Assembly (NCBI RefSeq): GCF_900099965.1
Contig: NZ_FNDJ01000009.1
Location: 124,001-188,000 of the forward strand
DNA length: 64,000 nucleotides
Direction of reading: 5' to 3'
Source: Nonomuraea jiangxiensis
GTDB lineage: Bacteria; Actinomycetota; Actinomycetes; Streptosporangiales; Streptosporangiaceae
Shown: positions 26,212 through 34,327 of the stretch, piece by piece
How the letters are laid out: each line of letters opens with the position of its first letter
How positions within the stretch are numbered: position 1 is the first letter of the stretch
Translations under genes and position numbers: made by a program
Notes under the pieces: model-generated
What the model was told of the DNA's origin: nothing
The model's database searches: none
Seen by the model: only the letters and a program-made list of their open reading frames with translations

Positions 26212-27221
26212 ATGACCCACGTGATCGCCGGCGACGCCGAGACGCTTGCGGCGGCGCGCGAGCTCGCCGCCGGGTTCGCGGCGGAGGCGGCGGCCCGCGA
26301 CGCCGAACGCCCCCTGCCTGAGCCCGAGCTCGACAGGCTGTCGGCCGGCGGTCTGCTCGCCATCCCCGTGCCGCGTGCGTACGGCGGTGCTGACGTGAGC
26401 GCGCGCACCCTCGCCGAGGTGTTCCGGCTGCCGGCCGCGGCCGACCCGAACCTCGCGCAGATCCCGCACCGCCACTTCGTCGACGTCAACGTTCTGCGGC
26501 AGCAGGGCACGGACGTGCAGCGCGAGTTCTTCTTCGGCGAGGTGCTGGACGGCGGACGCTTCGGCAACGCGCAGTCCGAGGCGGGCACCAAGCACGTCCA
26601 GGACTACCGGACCTCGCTGACCGCCGCCCCCGCAGGGGCTTCCTGCTGAACGGCATCAAGCACTACAGCACGGGCGCGCTGTTCGCGCACTGGATCCCGG
26701 TGCTGGCACGGCGGGAGGACCGGACGCTGCACGTGGCGTACTCCCAGCTCCTGCACGCCGCGATCGACGTGGGCATCGCAGGCGGAGCGCTGGAGGAGGC
26801 GCTGGAGTTCGTCCGGACCAAGGCCAGGCCGTGGTTCGAGAGCGGTCACGACCGCGCGGCCGGCGATCCGTTCGTCATCCAGCGGGCCGGCGAGCTGCCC
26901 GTCAAGGTCCGCGCCGCCGAGGCGCTGCTCGACCGGGCCGCACAGGCCGTGGACACCGCCCGGGACGACAGGACCGACGAGACGGCCGCCGCCGCCTCCA
27001 TCGCCGTGGCCGCGGCCAAGGCGTTCGCCGACCCGGTGGCGGTGGAGCCGGGCAACGCGAGCTGGGCGGCACCCGGTCCAGCCTGGACGGGGCTCAACCT
27101 GCACCGCCACTGGCGCAACGCCTGCACCCATACCCTGCACGACCCGGCCCGCTGGAAGATCCAGCACATCGGCCGCTACGTGCTCAACGGCCGGCTTCCG
27201 CCCCGGCACGGCCTGCTCTAG
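26212..27221 (+). pseudogene. SfnB-type sulfur-acquisition flavin monooxygenase, broken
   Basis: Acyl-CoA-dehydrogenase-fold flavoprotein resembling the SfnB family, which helps release sulfur from sulfones. The N-terminal 140 codons are intact (IPVPRAYGGADVSARTLAEV, GRFGNAQSEAGTK). A missing G in the run near 26635 then shifts the frame, after which NGIKHYSTGALFAHW continues in the next frame. Beyond LHVAY the sequence jumps to SQLLHAAIDVGIAGGALEEA, so about 50 codons covering the middle beta-domain are deleted. The C-terminus (LHRHWRNACTHTLHDP, RYVLNGRLPP) is intact. With both a shift and a deletion it is non-functional. Confidence 0.85.
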
Positions 27222-27229
27222 GAGAAACG

Positions 27230-28384
27230 ATGACTTTGACGTTCCACTGGTTCCTGCCCACGTACGGCGACAGCCGCGACGTCGTGGGCGGCGGCCACGG
27301 GCTCCCGGCGGGCGCGGCGTCCGGCTCCCGCCCCGCGACCCTGTCCTACCTGCGCCAGATCGTGCACGCGGCCGAGCAGGTCGGCTTCGTCGGCGCGCTG
27401 ACGCCCACCGGCGCGTGGTGCGAGGACGCCTGGCTGACCACCGCGATGCTGGCCGACACCACCGAGCGGCTGAAGTTCCTGGTGGCCTTCCGCCCCGGGC
27501 TGGTCTCCCCCACGCTGGCCGCGCAGATGGCGGCCACCTTCCAGTGGCACTCGCGCGGGCGGCTGCTGCTGAACGTGGTGACGGGCGGGGAGAGCCACGA
27601 GCAACGCGCGTACGGGGACTTCCTGGACAAGGACGCCCGCTATGCGCGTACCGACGAGTTCCTGCAGGTGGTGCGGGCGCTGTGGCGGGGCGAGACGGTG
27701 AGCCTGTCCGGTGAGCACCTCCAGGTCGAGGACGCCCGGCTCAACCGGCTGCCCGATCCGGTGCCCGACGTGTACTTCGGCGGCTCCTCTCCCGCCGCGG
27801 GCCGGGTGGCCGCGCGGCACGTGGACGCCTACCTCACCTGGGGCGAGCCGCCGGACGCCGTGGCCGAGAAGATCTCGTGGGTGAACGGGCTGGCCGCCGC
27901 CGAGGGCCGTACGCTCAGGCACGGCATCAGGCTGCACGTCATCACCCGCGACACCAGCGAGCAGGCGTGGGCTCAGGCACGCAGGCTGCTCGACGGCATC
28001 GACCAGGCGACCCTGGAGAAGGTGCAGGCCGGCCTGGGCCGCAGCGAGTCGGAGGGGCAGAAGCGCATGCTCGCCCTGCACGGCGGCAGGCGCGACGACC
28101 TGGAGGTCTACCCGAACCTGTGGGCGGGCGTCGGCCTGGTGCGCGGCGGGGCGGGCACGGCGCTGGTCGGCAGCCACGCCGAGGTCGCCGACCGCATCGA
28201 GGAGTACCACCGGCTCGGGCTCACCGAGTTCGTGCTGTCCGGGTACCCGCACCTGGAGGAGGCGTACTGGTTCGGTGAGGGCGTGCTGCCCCTCCTGCGC
28301 GAGCGCGGCCTGTGGCGGCATCCCACGGAGCCGGCCGCCGCCGAACCGGCCTCTATCCCGTTCGCCACGGCGGGAGCGCTGTGA
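27230..28384 (+). CDS. LLM-class flavin-dependent monooxygenase, SsuD-like
   Basis: Bacterial-luciferase-fold enzyme using FMNH2 and O2 to cleave the C-S bond of alkanesulfonates, releasing sulfite. 384 residues, normal for SsuD. The start has an ideal ribosome binding site (AGGAG, five bases before ATG). Family marks: FHWFLPTYGDSR at the N-terminus, ALTPTGAWCEDAW, FLVAFRPGLVSPTLAAQMAA, GRLLLNVVTGGE, and YFGGSSPAAGRVAARHVD. The stop overlaps the next GTG (GTGA). Reduced flavin would come from the FMN reductase two genes on. The exact sulfonate or sulfone substrate cannot be assigned. Confidence 0.9.
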   Translation: MTLTFHWFLPTYGDSRDVVGGGHGLPAGAASGSRPATLSYLRQIVHAAEQVGFVGALTPTGAWCEDAWLTTAMLADTTERLKFLVAFRPGLVSPTLAAQMAATFQWHSRGRLLLNVVTGGESHEQRAYGDFLDKDARYARTDEFLQVVRALWRGETVSLSGEHLQVEDARLNRLPDPVPDVYFGGSSPAAGRVAARHVDAYLTWGEPPDAVAEKISWVNGLAAAEGRTLRHGIRLHVITRDTSEQAWAQARRLLDGIDQATLEKVQAGLGRSESEGQKRMLALHGGRRDDLEVYPNLWAGVGLVRGGAGTALVGSHAEVADRIEEYHRLGLTEFVLSGYPHLEEAYWFGEGVLPLLRERGLWRHPTEPAAAEPASIPFATAGAL

Positions 28385-29532
28385 GCACGCTGACGGAGCT
28401 GCGGCGGCGCGCCGCCGAGCTGCTTCCCGAGCTGGCGGCCGGAGCCGGGCAGCGGGAGCTCGCCCGCGAGCTCCCGCAGGGTGAAATCCGCGCCCTGGCC
28501 GCCGCCGGCCTGTTCACCTTCCGCATTCCCGCCTCGTACGGCGGAGGCGGCTCCAGCGTGGCCGAGGTGTTCGACTTCCTCATCTCCCTGGCCGCCGCCG
28601 ACTCCAACATCGCCCAGGCCGTCCGCCCCAGCTTCGGCCGGGTCGAGCACTTGCTCACCGCCTCCGAGCAGGAACGCGAACGCTGGTTCCCGCGTTTCCT
28701 GGCCGGGGACGTGTTCGGCAACGCGGGCTGGGAGATCGGCGGCGCCAGCGGGGAGGTGCGCACCCGCATCGACCGCGACGGCGTCGTGAACGGCAGCAAG
28801 TACTACAGCACGGGCGCGCTGTACGCGGACTGGGTCAGCGCGTCCGCCGTGGACGACTCCGGCGAGCGGGTGTTCTTCACGCTGCCGCGCGACCGGGAGG
28901 GGCTGGAACTGCTCGACGACTTCGACGGGATCGGGCAGCGGCTCACGGCCAGCGGCACGACCCGGCTGAACGGGGTCAAGGTGCGGCAGGAGGAGATCGC
29001 CGAACGTCCCGGGAACGGCGCCCGCTCCCCCGTCAGCGCGTTCATGCAGCTCTACCTGGCCTCCGTGCTGGCCGGGATCGCGCGGGGCGCCCTGACCGAC
29101 GCCGTCGGCTTCACCCGCGAGCGCGCTCGCCCGATCCAGCACAGCAGCGCCGCCCGCTCTGTCGAAGACCCGTACGTGCGCCACGCCGTCGGCGAGATCT
29201 CCGCCCGCGCCTACGCCGCCGAATCCGCGGTCCTGCGGGCTGCCGCCGCGATCGACCGGGCCTGGGGCGGCGACCTGGAGCCCGACCTGCTCACAGACGC
29301 GGCCGTCGAGGTGGCCCAGGCGCAGTTCGTCGCAGCGGAGTCGGCTTTGAAGGCGGCCGAGCTGCTGTTCGACGTGGGCGGCGGCTCCGCGGTCTCGCGC
29401 CGCCACAACCTCGACCGGCACTGGCGCAACGCCAGGACCGTCGCCAACCACAACCCCCGCGCCTGGAAGGCCGCCGTGGTCGGCGCCTACCACCTCACCG
29501 GCGCGCAGCCGCCGCTGAACGGGCTTTTCTGA
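28381..29532 (+). CDS. Acyl-CoA dehydrogenase-fold flavin monooxygenase (DszC/SfnB-like)
   Basis: 383 residues from the GTG overlapping the ssuD-like stop. Acyl-CoA dehydrogenase fold with an N-terminal helical domain (GLFTFRIPASYGGGGSSVAEV), a middle beta-domain (GEVRTRIDRDGVVNGSKYYS) and a C-terminal helical bundle ending FDVGGGSAVSRRHNLDRHWR. In the DszC/SfnB branch such proteins are FMNH2-dependent monooxygenases of organosulfur compounds rather than dehydrogenases. It shares layout with the broken SfnB-type gene 1.2 kb upstream and may have taken over its role. Translational coupling to the LLM enzyme supports a joint two-monooxygenase pathway. Confidence 0.87.
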   Translation: MSTLTELRRRAAELLPELAAGAGQRELARELPQGEIRALAAAGLFTFRIPASYGGGGSSVAEVFDFLISLAAADSNIAQAVRPSFGRVEHLLTASEQERERWFPRFLAGDVFGNAGWEIGGASGEVRTRIDRDGVVNGSKYYSTGALYADWVSASAVDDSGERVFFTLPRDREGLELLDDFDGIGQRLTASGTTRLNGVKVRQEEIAERPGNGARSPVSAFMQLYLASVLAGIARGALTDAVGFTRERARPIQHSSAARSVEDPYVRHAVGEISARAYAAESAVLRAAAAIDRAWGGDLEPDLLTDAAVEVAQAQFVAAESALKAAELLFDVGGGSAVSRRHNLDRHWRNARTVANHNPRAWKAAVVGAYHLTGAQPPLNGLF

Positions 29533-29546
29533 AAGGGATCTCCGTC

Positions 29547-30056
29547 ATGACCCGCGTGCTTCTGATTTCGGGCAGCCCCTCCGCGACCTCCCGCACCGGA
29601 CGACTCCTCGACCACGTAGCCGAACTCCTGGACGGCGCGGTCTCCCTGCTCCACCTGCGCGACCTGCCCGCCGAGCCGCTCCTGCTCGGCCGCGGCGACC
29701 ATCCGGACCTCGTGGCGGCGGCGCGCTCCGTGGCCGAGGCCGACGTGATCGTCCTGGCCACGCCCATCTACAAGGCCGCCTACACCGGCCTGGTCAAGGC
29801 CTTCCTGGACGGGCTGCCGCAGAAGGCGTTCGCCGGCAAGACCGTGGTGCCCATCGCCACCGGGGGCACACAGGGGCATCTGCTGGCGGTGGACTACGCC
29901 CTGCGGCCGGTGCTCAGCGTGCTGGGGGCGCGGCACGTGACGCGGGGGCTGTTCGTGCTGGACACGCAGATCACCCCGCTGGCTGAGGAACTGCGGCCCC
30001 GGCTTCGAGCGCTGGCCGACGAGGTGAACGCGGTCCCGCTGAGGGCGGTCGCCTGA
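29547..30056 (+). CDS. NADPH-dependent FMN reductase, SsuE/MsuE-like
   Basis: Flavodoxin-fold reductase of 169 residues that supplies reduced FMN to the two monooxygenases before it. The FMN phosphate loop ISGSPSATSRT is at residues 7-17, with the ATPIYKAAYTGLVKAFLDGLP motif of the SsuE/MsuE group in the middle and PIATGGTQGHLLAVDYALRPVL after it. It is fourteen bases downstream of the DszC-like gene, with a moderate GGGATC site before the ATG. It completes a self-contained desulfurisation module of two oxygenases and a reductase. Confidence 0.92.
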   Translation: MTRVLLISGSPSATSRTGRLLDHVAELLDGAVSLLHLRDLPAEPLLLGRGDHPDLVAAARSVAEADVIVLATPIYKAAYTGLVKAFLDGLPQKAFAGKTVVPIATGGTQGHLLAVDYALRPVLSVLGARHVTRGLFVLDTQITPLAEELRPRLRALADEVNAVPLRAVA

Positions 30057-30065
30057 CGCCGTTCG

Positions 30066-30257
30066 TCACCCGGAATCTTGAGCGAGGGGCCCGGACAGGC
30101 TCCTCGCCAGCAGGCACGCCGGGCTGCCGGGCCGGCGCCCTGGCGAGGTCGCGCCAAAACAGCGCCGCGGCTCCTGGAAGACCACGCAGCGCTCGTCGAT
30201 CCCCCGGATGGCGCGCCCGTCCACCAGCACCCAGCCGGCCTCGATAAGCGCGATCAT
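30066..30257 (-). pseudogene. ABC-transporter ATPase fragment (SsuB/TauB type)
   Basis: A short minus-strand stretch reads GWVLVDGRAIRGIDERC then VVFQEPRR, the Walker-A-downstream strand and Q-loop of sulfonate/taurine ATPases. Neither Walker A nor the signature motif is present. It appears truncated on both sides. Confidence 0.6.
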
Positions 30258-30302
30258 CGTGCCGGGCGGCCCGTGGTGCAGTGTCAGGTCATCGTCCTGC
30301 CG

Positions 30303-30580
30303 TCAGGTGGCCGCCAGCCGCTCCGCACCGCGCTGCGCTTCCTCCAGGTACGCCTTGTGCCCGGTGGCGGCGGCCGGCTCCAGGAAGAACAGCACGACCC
30401 CTGCCGCCCCCAGTACAGAGACCGGGGCCGCGGCCGCAGCGCCGACCTGCCGTGCCGGTCGGGGTTGGCCCGCCAGCGCCTGCTGTACTCGTCGTCCACG
30501 GCGGCGGACCTGATGCAGCGCGCGGTCGAGATGGCGGCCGTCATCGGAGAGTGGGCACGAGCGCTCATGGGGAATTGTCG
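30303..30580 (-). pseudogene. LanC-like protein fragment
   Basis: Two overlapping frames together read AAVDDEYSRRWRANPDRHG, then SLYWG in one frame, and GAAGVVLFFLEPAAATG with HKAYLEEAQRGAERLAAT in the next. This matches the N-terminal alpha/alpha-barrel repeat of LanC-like cyclase-fold proteins. The rest of the protein is missing. There is no lanthipeptide precursor or dehydratase nearby. Confidence 0.55.
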
Positions 30581-30975
30581 GGTGCGCGCCGGGCATCGTA
30601 GCGGTCGCGGGCGCCCTCGATGTCGTCGTGGTGCTCCACGGCCCAGTCGACCAGTCCCCAGACCCGCTCGAGCAACGTCCGGCCGAGCGGCGTCAGCTCG
30701 TAGTCGACGCGAGGCGGCACCTCGGCATACACGCTGCGTATGACCAGCCCGTCGCGTTCGAGCACGCGCAGGGTGGCGGTCAGCATGCGCTGACTGATAC
30801 CCGGAACGGCGCGCCTGAGCTCATTGAAGCGGCGCGGACCGGCTCCGAGCTCGTTGACGACCGACAGGGTCCACTTGTCCCCCACACGGTTCAGGACATC
30901 GCGGACCTGGCAGGTCATCTCGTCACGCGCCTTGAGCACGGAACTCGCGCCGCTGGCGGGTCTGTCGACGTGCAA
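30565..30975 (-). CDS. HxlR-family transcriptional regulator
   Basis: 136 residues from a TTG at 30975 preceded by a strong GGAGGG. The ATG at 30918 is the alternative (117 residues). The winged-helix core reads VLNRVGDKWTLSVVNEL, RRFNELRRAVPGISQRML, LERDGLVIRSVYAEVPPRVDYELTPLG, diagnostic of HxlR. Such regulators often answer redox or electrophile stress and lie divergent to their target. Here the divergent neighbour is only a LUD-protein fragment. HxlR genes usually lie next to oxidoreductases, so the original partner may be lost. Confidence 0.85.
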   Translation of the reverse strand: MHVDRPASGASSVLKARDEMTCQVRDVLNRVGDKWTLSVVNELGAGPRRFNELRRAVPGISQRMLTATLRVLERDGLVIRSVYAEVPPRVDYELTPLGRTLLERVWGLVDWAVEHHDDIEGARDRYDARRAPDNSP

Positions 30976-30996
30976 GAGTTCCCTCCGCTTCACTGA

Positions 30997-31386
30997 GCCG
31001 CCGACCTCGACGAGTCGGGCCGGTTCGCCTCCGTCCGGGCCGCAGCCGAGGACCCCAAGGGCGACGTGCAGGCGGTCGTCCGTCTCGGCGCCACGGCCGA
31101 GTACGTCGTGGGCAGCGTGCACGCGGTGACGGAGGAGGGCCACCTGGTCATCGCCTCGGCCAGCGGCAGCCAGCTCGCGCCGTACGCGTCGGGGGCGCGC
31201 AAGGTCGTCTGGGTGGCCGGCGCCCAGAAGGTGGTGCCGGACCTGGAGACGGCGCTGCGGCGGGTTCGCTCCTACAGCCTGCCGCGCGAGCATCGGCGCC
31301 TCCAGGAGTCCGGGCAGTCATCGTTCATCGGCAAGATCCTCATCGTGGAGCGCGAGGCCCTGCCGGAGCGGGCCACGGGGCCCTGA
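30997..31386 (+). pseudogene. LUD-domain (LutC-like) protein fragment
   Basis: About 130 codons lacking the N-terminal third and the last residues. Segments DLDESGRFASVRAAAEDP, VVGSVHAVTEEGHLVIASAS, SGARKVVWVAGAQKVVPDL and ALRRVRSYSLPREH are typical of LUD-fold proteins of the lactate-utilisation type. The frame is closed at its 5' side by a TGA at 30994-30996 and ends prematurely after ALPERATGP. There is no usable start with a ribosome binding site. Confidence 0.65.
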
Positions 31387-31538
31387 TACTCCAGGTAGGC
31401 CAGAGTGCCGCCGTACATGGGCTCGCCGTCGTTACGTGCGGCACCACCGCCGCCACAGGCGCCGAACAGGACATGGAGATCGCCTTTCGCGAACACGTAC
31501 GACACCATCGCTATAACCGATATACCTAGTAGGAAATG
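31387..31538 (-). other. Short unrecognised relic between LUD fragment and sulfonate operon
   Basis: A minus-strand frame from 31508 reads VSYVFAKGDLHVLFGACG, then NDGEPMYGGTLAYLEYQGP, a protein-like sequence I cannot assign. It ends where the LUD fragment begins on the other strand. It is best treated as another fragment of the decayed stretch at 30.06-31.5 kb. Confidence 0.35.
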
Positions 31539-31606
31539 TTGACTTTAGGCGAGTGTCGCCGTAGCTTCGTGGTCATGAGCCCCCCGACCAGGCGTCCGAG
31601 GCGGTG
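31539..31606 (+). promoter_or_regulatory. Promoter with leaderless 10-codon leader ORF before ssuC
   Basis: TTGACT (31539-31544), a 17-base spacer, then TAGCTT (31562-31567) and seven bases to an ATG at 31575. This is the geometry of a leaderless transcript. That ATG opens a 10-codon ORF, MSPPTRRPRR, whose TGA (31605-31607) overlaps the GTG start of ssuC (31604). Its Arg/Pro-rich end could cause ribosome pausing and couples translation to ssuC. It lacks the Cys codons of known cysteine-responsive attenuators. Confidence 0.5.
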
Positions 31607-32464
31607 ACCTCGCCCACCTCGACGGCCGCCCCCTCGACCGCCGTTCCCGACGGCGGACCGGCGTCCGTCACCCGGCGATGGCGGCCGGCGACCCGCAGGA
31701 TCATGGTGCGCGTGCTCGCCGGAGCCGCGCTCCTCGGCCTGTGGCAGCTCGCCGCGGCCGCGGCGGCCAATGCCTCCTTCATCCCCTCCCCCGGCGCCGT
31801 GTGGGAGCAATTCCTGCGGTTGTCCACGACCCACGACGGCATCCGCGGCTACAGCGGCAGCCTGCTCGTCGAGCACCTGGGCATCAGCCTGCGGCGCATC
31901 CTCATCGGATCCGCGATCGGCGTGGCCGGCGGGCTCGTCGTGGGCGTCGTGCTCGGCACCGTGCCGTGGATCCGCGTCGTGGCCGAGCCGGTGGTCACCT
32001 TCGTGCGGGCGCTGCCGCCGCTGGCGTACTTCAGCCTGCTCATCATCTGGTTCGGCATCGACGAGACGCCCAAGCTGTGGCTGCTGGCGATCGCGGCGCT
32101 GCCACCGGTGGCGGTGGCCACCGCCGCCGCCGTGCACGGCGCGCCGTCCCACCTGGTCGAGGCGGCCAGGGCGCTGGGCGCCTCGCGGCGGGACGTCATC
32201 CGGGACGTGGTGCTGCCCAACGCGCTGCCGGAGATCTTCACCGGCGTCCGCCTGGCCGTCGGCATCGCGTACTCGTCCGTGGTCGCCGCCGAGACGGTCA
32301 ACGGCGTACCGGGCATCGGCGGCATGGTCCGGGACGCCCAGCGTTACCTGCAGACCGACGTCGTGGTGCTGGGACTGCTGGCCATCGGCCTGTCAGGCCT
32401 GCTCATCGACGCTCTGCTGCGGGTCACGGAGAAACGGCTCATCCCCTGGCGGGGCCGCTCGTAA
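31604..32464 (+). CDS. ssuC: Sulfonate/taurine ABC transporter permease, SsuC-like
   Basis: Inner-membrane permease of 286 residues with a Thr/Pro-rich cytosolic N-terminus, one anchor helix (about 30-55) and five further helices. The EAA loop for ATPase contact is visible (EAARALGASRRDVIRDVVLP, followed by LPEIFTGVRLAVG). Start GTG at 31604 overlaps the stop of a 10-codon leader ORF. Followed by ssuA, ssuB and tauD on the same strand, it forms the uptake half of a sulfonate module. Whether taurine or alkyl sulfonate is carried is undecided, but the downstream TauD-type enzyme favours taurine-like substrates. Confidence 0.9.
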   Translation: MTSPTSTAAPSTAVPDGGPASVTRRWRPATRRIMVRVLAGAALLGLWQLAAAAAANASFIPSPGAVWEQFLRLSTTHDGIRGYSGSLLVEHLGISLRRILIGSAIGVAGGLVVGVVLGTVPWIRVVAEPVVTFVRALPPLAYFSLLIIWFGIDETPKLWLLAIAALPPVAVATAAAVHGAPSHLVEAARALGASRRDVIRDVVLPNALPEIFTGVRLAVGIAYSSVVAAETVNGVPGIGGMVRDAQRYLQTDVVVLGLLAIGLSGLLIDALLRVTEKRLIPWRGRS

Positions 32465-32495
32465 CCCGCCGCACGTCCCTCATGAGGAAGCCGCC

Positions 32496-33530
32496 ATGCG
32501 TCTGAGATTCCTGCTGTCCTTCGTGCTGATCGCGGTCCTGGCCGCCTGCGGTGACGGCACCGCGTCCCGGGGAGGCGGTGACGGCGCGGCGGCCAACCGC
32601 ATCCGCCTCGCCTACCAGGCATTCCCCAGCGGCGACCTCATCGTCAAGAACAAGAGGTGGCTGGAGGAGGCGCTGCCCGGTTACCAGATCCAGTGGACGA
32701 AGTTCGACTCGGGCGCCAGCATCAACACCGCCTTCGTGGCCGGCAGCGTGGACATCGCCGCCATCGGCTCCAGCCCGGTGGCCCGCGGGCTGTCGGCTCC
32801 GCTGAACATCCCGTACCAGGTGGCGTTCGTGCTCGACGTGGCCGGCGACAACGAGGCCCTGGTCGTCAGGAACGACAGCGGCGTGTCGGCGATCGAGGGC
32901 CTGCGCGGCAAGAAGGTCGCCACGTCGTTCGCCTCGACCTCCCATTACAGCCTGCTGGCCGCGCTCGGCCAGGCGGGCGTGCGCGAGTCGGAGCTGACCA
33001 TCGTCGACCTCGAACCGCAGGACATCCTCGCCTCCTGGACGCGCGGCGACATCGACGCCGCCTACACCTGGCTGCCCACCCTGAAGGAGCTGAAGAAGAA
33101 CGGCAAGGTCCTGATCGCCAGCCGGGAACTGGCCACGGCCGGCAAGCCCACGCTGGACCTCGGGGTGGTGTCCACCGCGTTCCTCAAGGCGCACCCGGAG
33201 GCGGTGGACGCCTGGCGCAAGGCCGAGGCGAGGGCCCTGCAGCTCATCGCCGACAACCGCGCCGAGGCCGCCGCCGCCGTCGCCACCGAGCTCAACCTCA
33301 CCAAGGAGGACGCCGAGGACCAGCTCACCCAGGGCGTCTTCCTCAAGCCCGCCGACCTGGCCTCCCCCGAGTGGCTCGGCACCCCCGAGCGGCCCGGCGC
33401 CCTGGCCGAGAACCTCGTCAACGCCGCGCAGTTCCTCAAGGACCTGCAGAAGATCGAAGCCGTACCCGACCTGACGACCGTGCGGAACGCCATCTACAAC
33501 AAGGGACTGCCCGATGTCCTCACCCCTTGA
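32496..33530 (+). CDS. ssuA: Sulfonate/taurine ABC transporter solute-binding lipoprotein, SsuA/TauA-like
   Basis: 344 residues from the ATG at 32496, with GAGGAAG five to six bases upstream and a lipoprotein signal ending LAAC at Cys18. The mature part is an NMT1/SsuA-type binding protein: RLAYQAFPSGDLIVKNKRWLEE, KFDSGASINTAFVAGSVDIA, IGSSPVARGL, and LRGKKVATSF. It delivers substrate to SsuC. The C-terminus overlaps the start of ssuB by 17 bases. Confidence 0.92.
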   Translation: MRLRFLLSFVLIAVLAACGDGTASRGGGDGAAANRIRLAYQAFPSGDLIVKNKRWLEEALPGYQIQWTKFDSGASINTAFVAGSVDIAAIGSSPVARGLSAPLNIPYQVAFVLDVAGDNEALVVRNDSGVSAIEGLRGKKVATSFASTSHYSLLAALGQAGVRESELTIVDLEPQDILASWTRGDIDAAYTWLPTLKELKKNGKVLIASRELATAGKPTLDLGVVSTAFLKAHPEAVDAWRKAEARALQLIADNRAEAAAAVATELNLTKEDAEDQLTQGVFLKPADLASPEWLGTPERPGALAENLVNAAQFLKDLQKIEAVPDLTTVRNAIYNKGLPDVLTP

Positions 33531-34305
33531 GATCGGCACGCAGGCCGCCGTCCACGTGAAGGATGTCGTGCACGTGTACGGGACGGGCACGGACGTCGTG
33601 ACCGCGCTTGGCCCGATCTCGCTCGACGTCCCCCGCGGCTCGTTCCTCGTGATCGTCGGAGCGTCCGGCTGCGGCAAGAGCACGCTGCTGCGCCTGATCG
33701 CCGGCTTCGAGTGGCCCAGCGCCGGCATCGTCCGCACCGCCGGAGCTGCGCCGATACCCGGCACCGGCGCCGGGATCGTGTTCCAGCAGCCCCGGCTGTT
33801 CCCCTGGAAGAGCGTGGGCGGCAACGTCGAGCTGGCCCTGCGCTACGCCGGCGTCCCCCGCGAGGAGCGCGCCCGCCGGGTGCCGGAGCTCCTGGAACGG
33901 GTCGGCCTGCACGACGTGGCCCACCGCCGGACCTGGCAGCTGTCCGGCGGTCAGCAACAGCGCGTGGCCATCGCCAGGGCGCTGGCGGGCGACGATCCGC
34001 TGCTGCTGCTCGACGAGCCGTTCGCGGCCCTGGACGCGCTCACTCGCGAGCGGCTGCAGGAGGACCTGCGCCGGGTCAGTGAGCAGACGGGCCGCACCTC
34101 TGTGTTCGTCACCCACAGCGTCGAAGAGGCCGTCTTCCTCGGCAGCCGCGTCGTCGTGCTCACCAGCAGGCCAGGCCAGATCGCCCTCGACCTCGCCATC
34201 CCCCTGCCCCGCACCGGCCTGGAGCCCGACGAACTCCGCGCCCTCCCCGAGTACGCGGCCCTGCGCGCCACCGTCAGCCACGCCGTCCGCGACGCCGCCG
34301 GATGA
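33514..34305 (+). CDS. ssuB: Sulfonate/taurine ABC transporter ATP-binding protein, SsuB/TauB-like
   Basis: 263-residue ABC ATPase. Walker A GASGCGKST at 49-57, Q-loop in IVFQQPRLFPWKS, signature LSGGQQQR, Walker B LLLLDEPFAALD, and H-loop VFVTHSVEEA. The PRLFPW Q-loop context and length are those of the nitrate/sulfonate/taurine subfamily. It overlaps ssuA by 17 bases and precedes tauD by 22 bases. It powers SsuC. Confidence 0.93.
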   Translation: MSSPLEIGTQAAVHVKDVVHVYGTGTDVVTALGPISLDVPRGSFLVIVGASGCGKSTLLRLIAGFEWPSAGIVRTAGAAPIPGTGAGIVFQQPRLFPWKSVGGNVELALRYAGVPREERARRVPELLERVGLHDVAHRRTWQLSGGQQQRVAIARALAGDDPLLLLDEPFAALDALTRERLQEDLRRVSEQTGRTSVFVTHSVEEAVFLGSRVVVLTSRPGQIALDLAIPLPRTGLEPDELRALPEYAALRATVSHAVRDAAG

Positions 34306-34327
34306 CCACCACAGAACAGGAGCGCAC

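Noticed and set aside
30303..30580. Possible lanthipeptide cluster because of LanC-like sequence
   Set aside because: Only a frameshifted fragment; no precursor, dehydratase or transporter nearby.
24118..31600. SAM, cobalamin or other riboswitch controlling the sulfur genes
   Set aside because: No long structured leader is visible: the operon starts are short or leaderless.
31539..31607. Cysteine-responsive attenuator as described for mycobacterial leaderless small ORFs
   Set aside because: The leader peptide has no Cys codons, so that specific mechanism does not apply.
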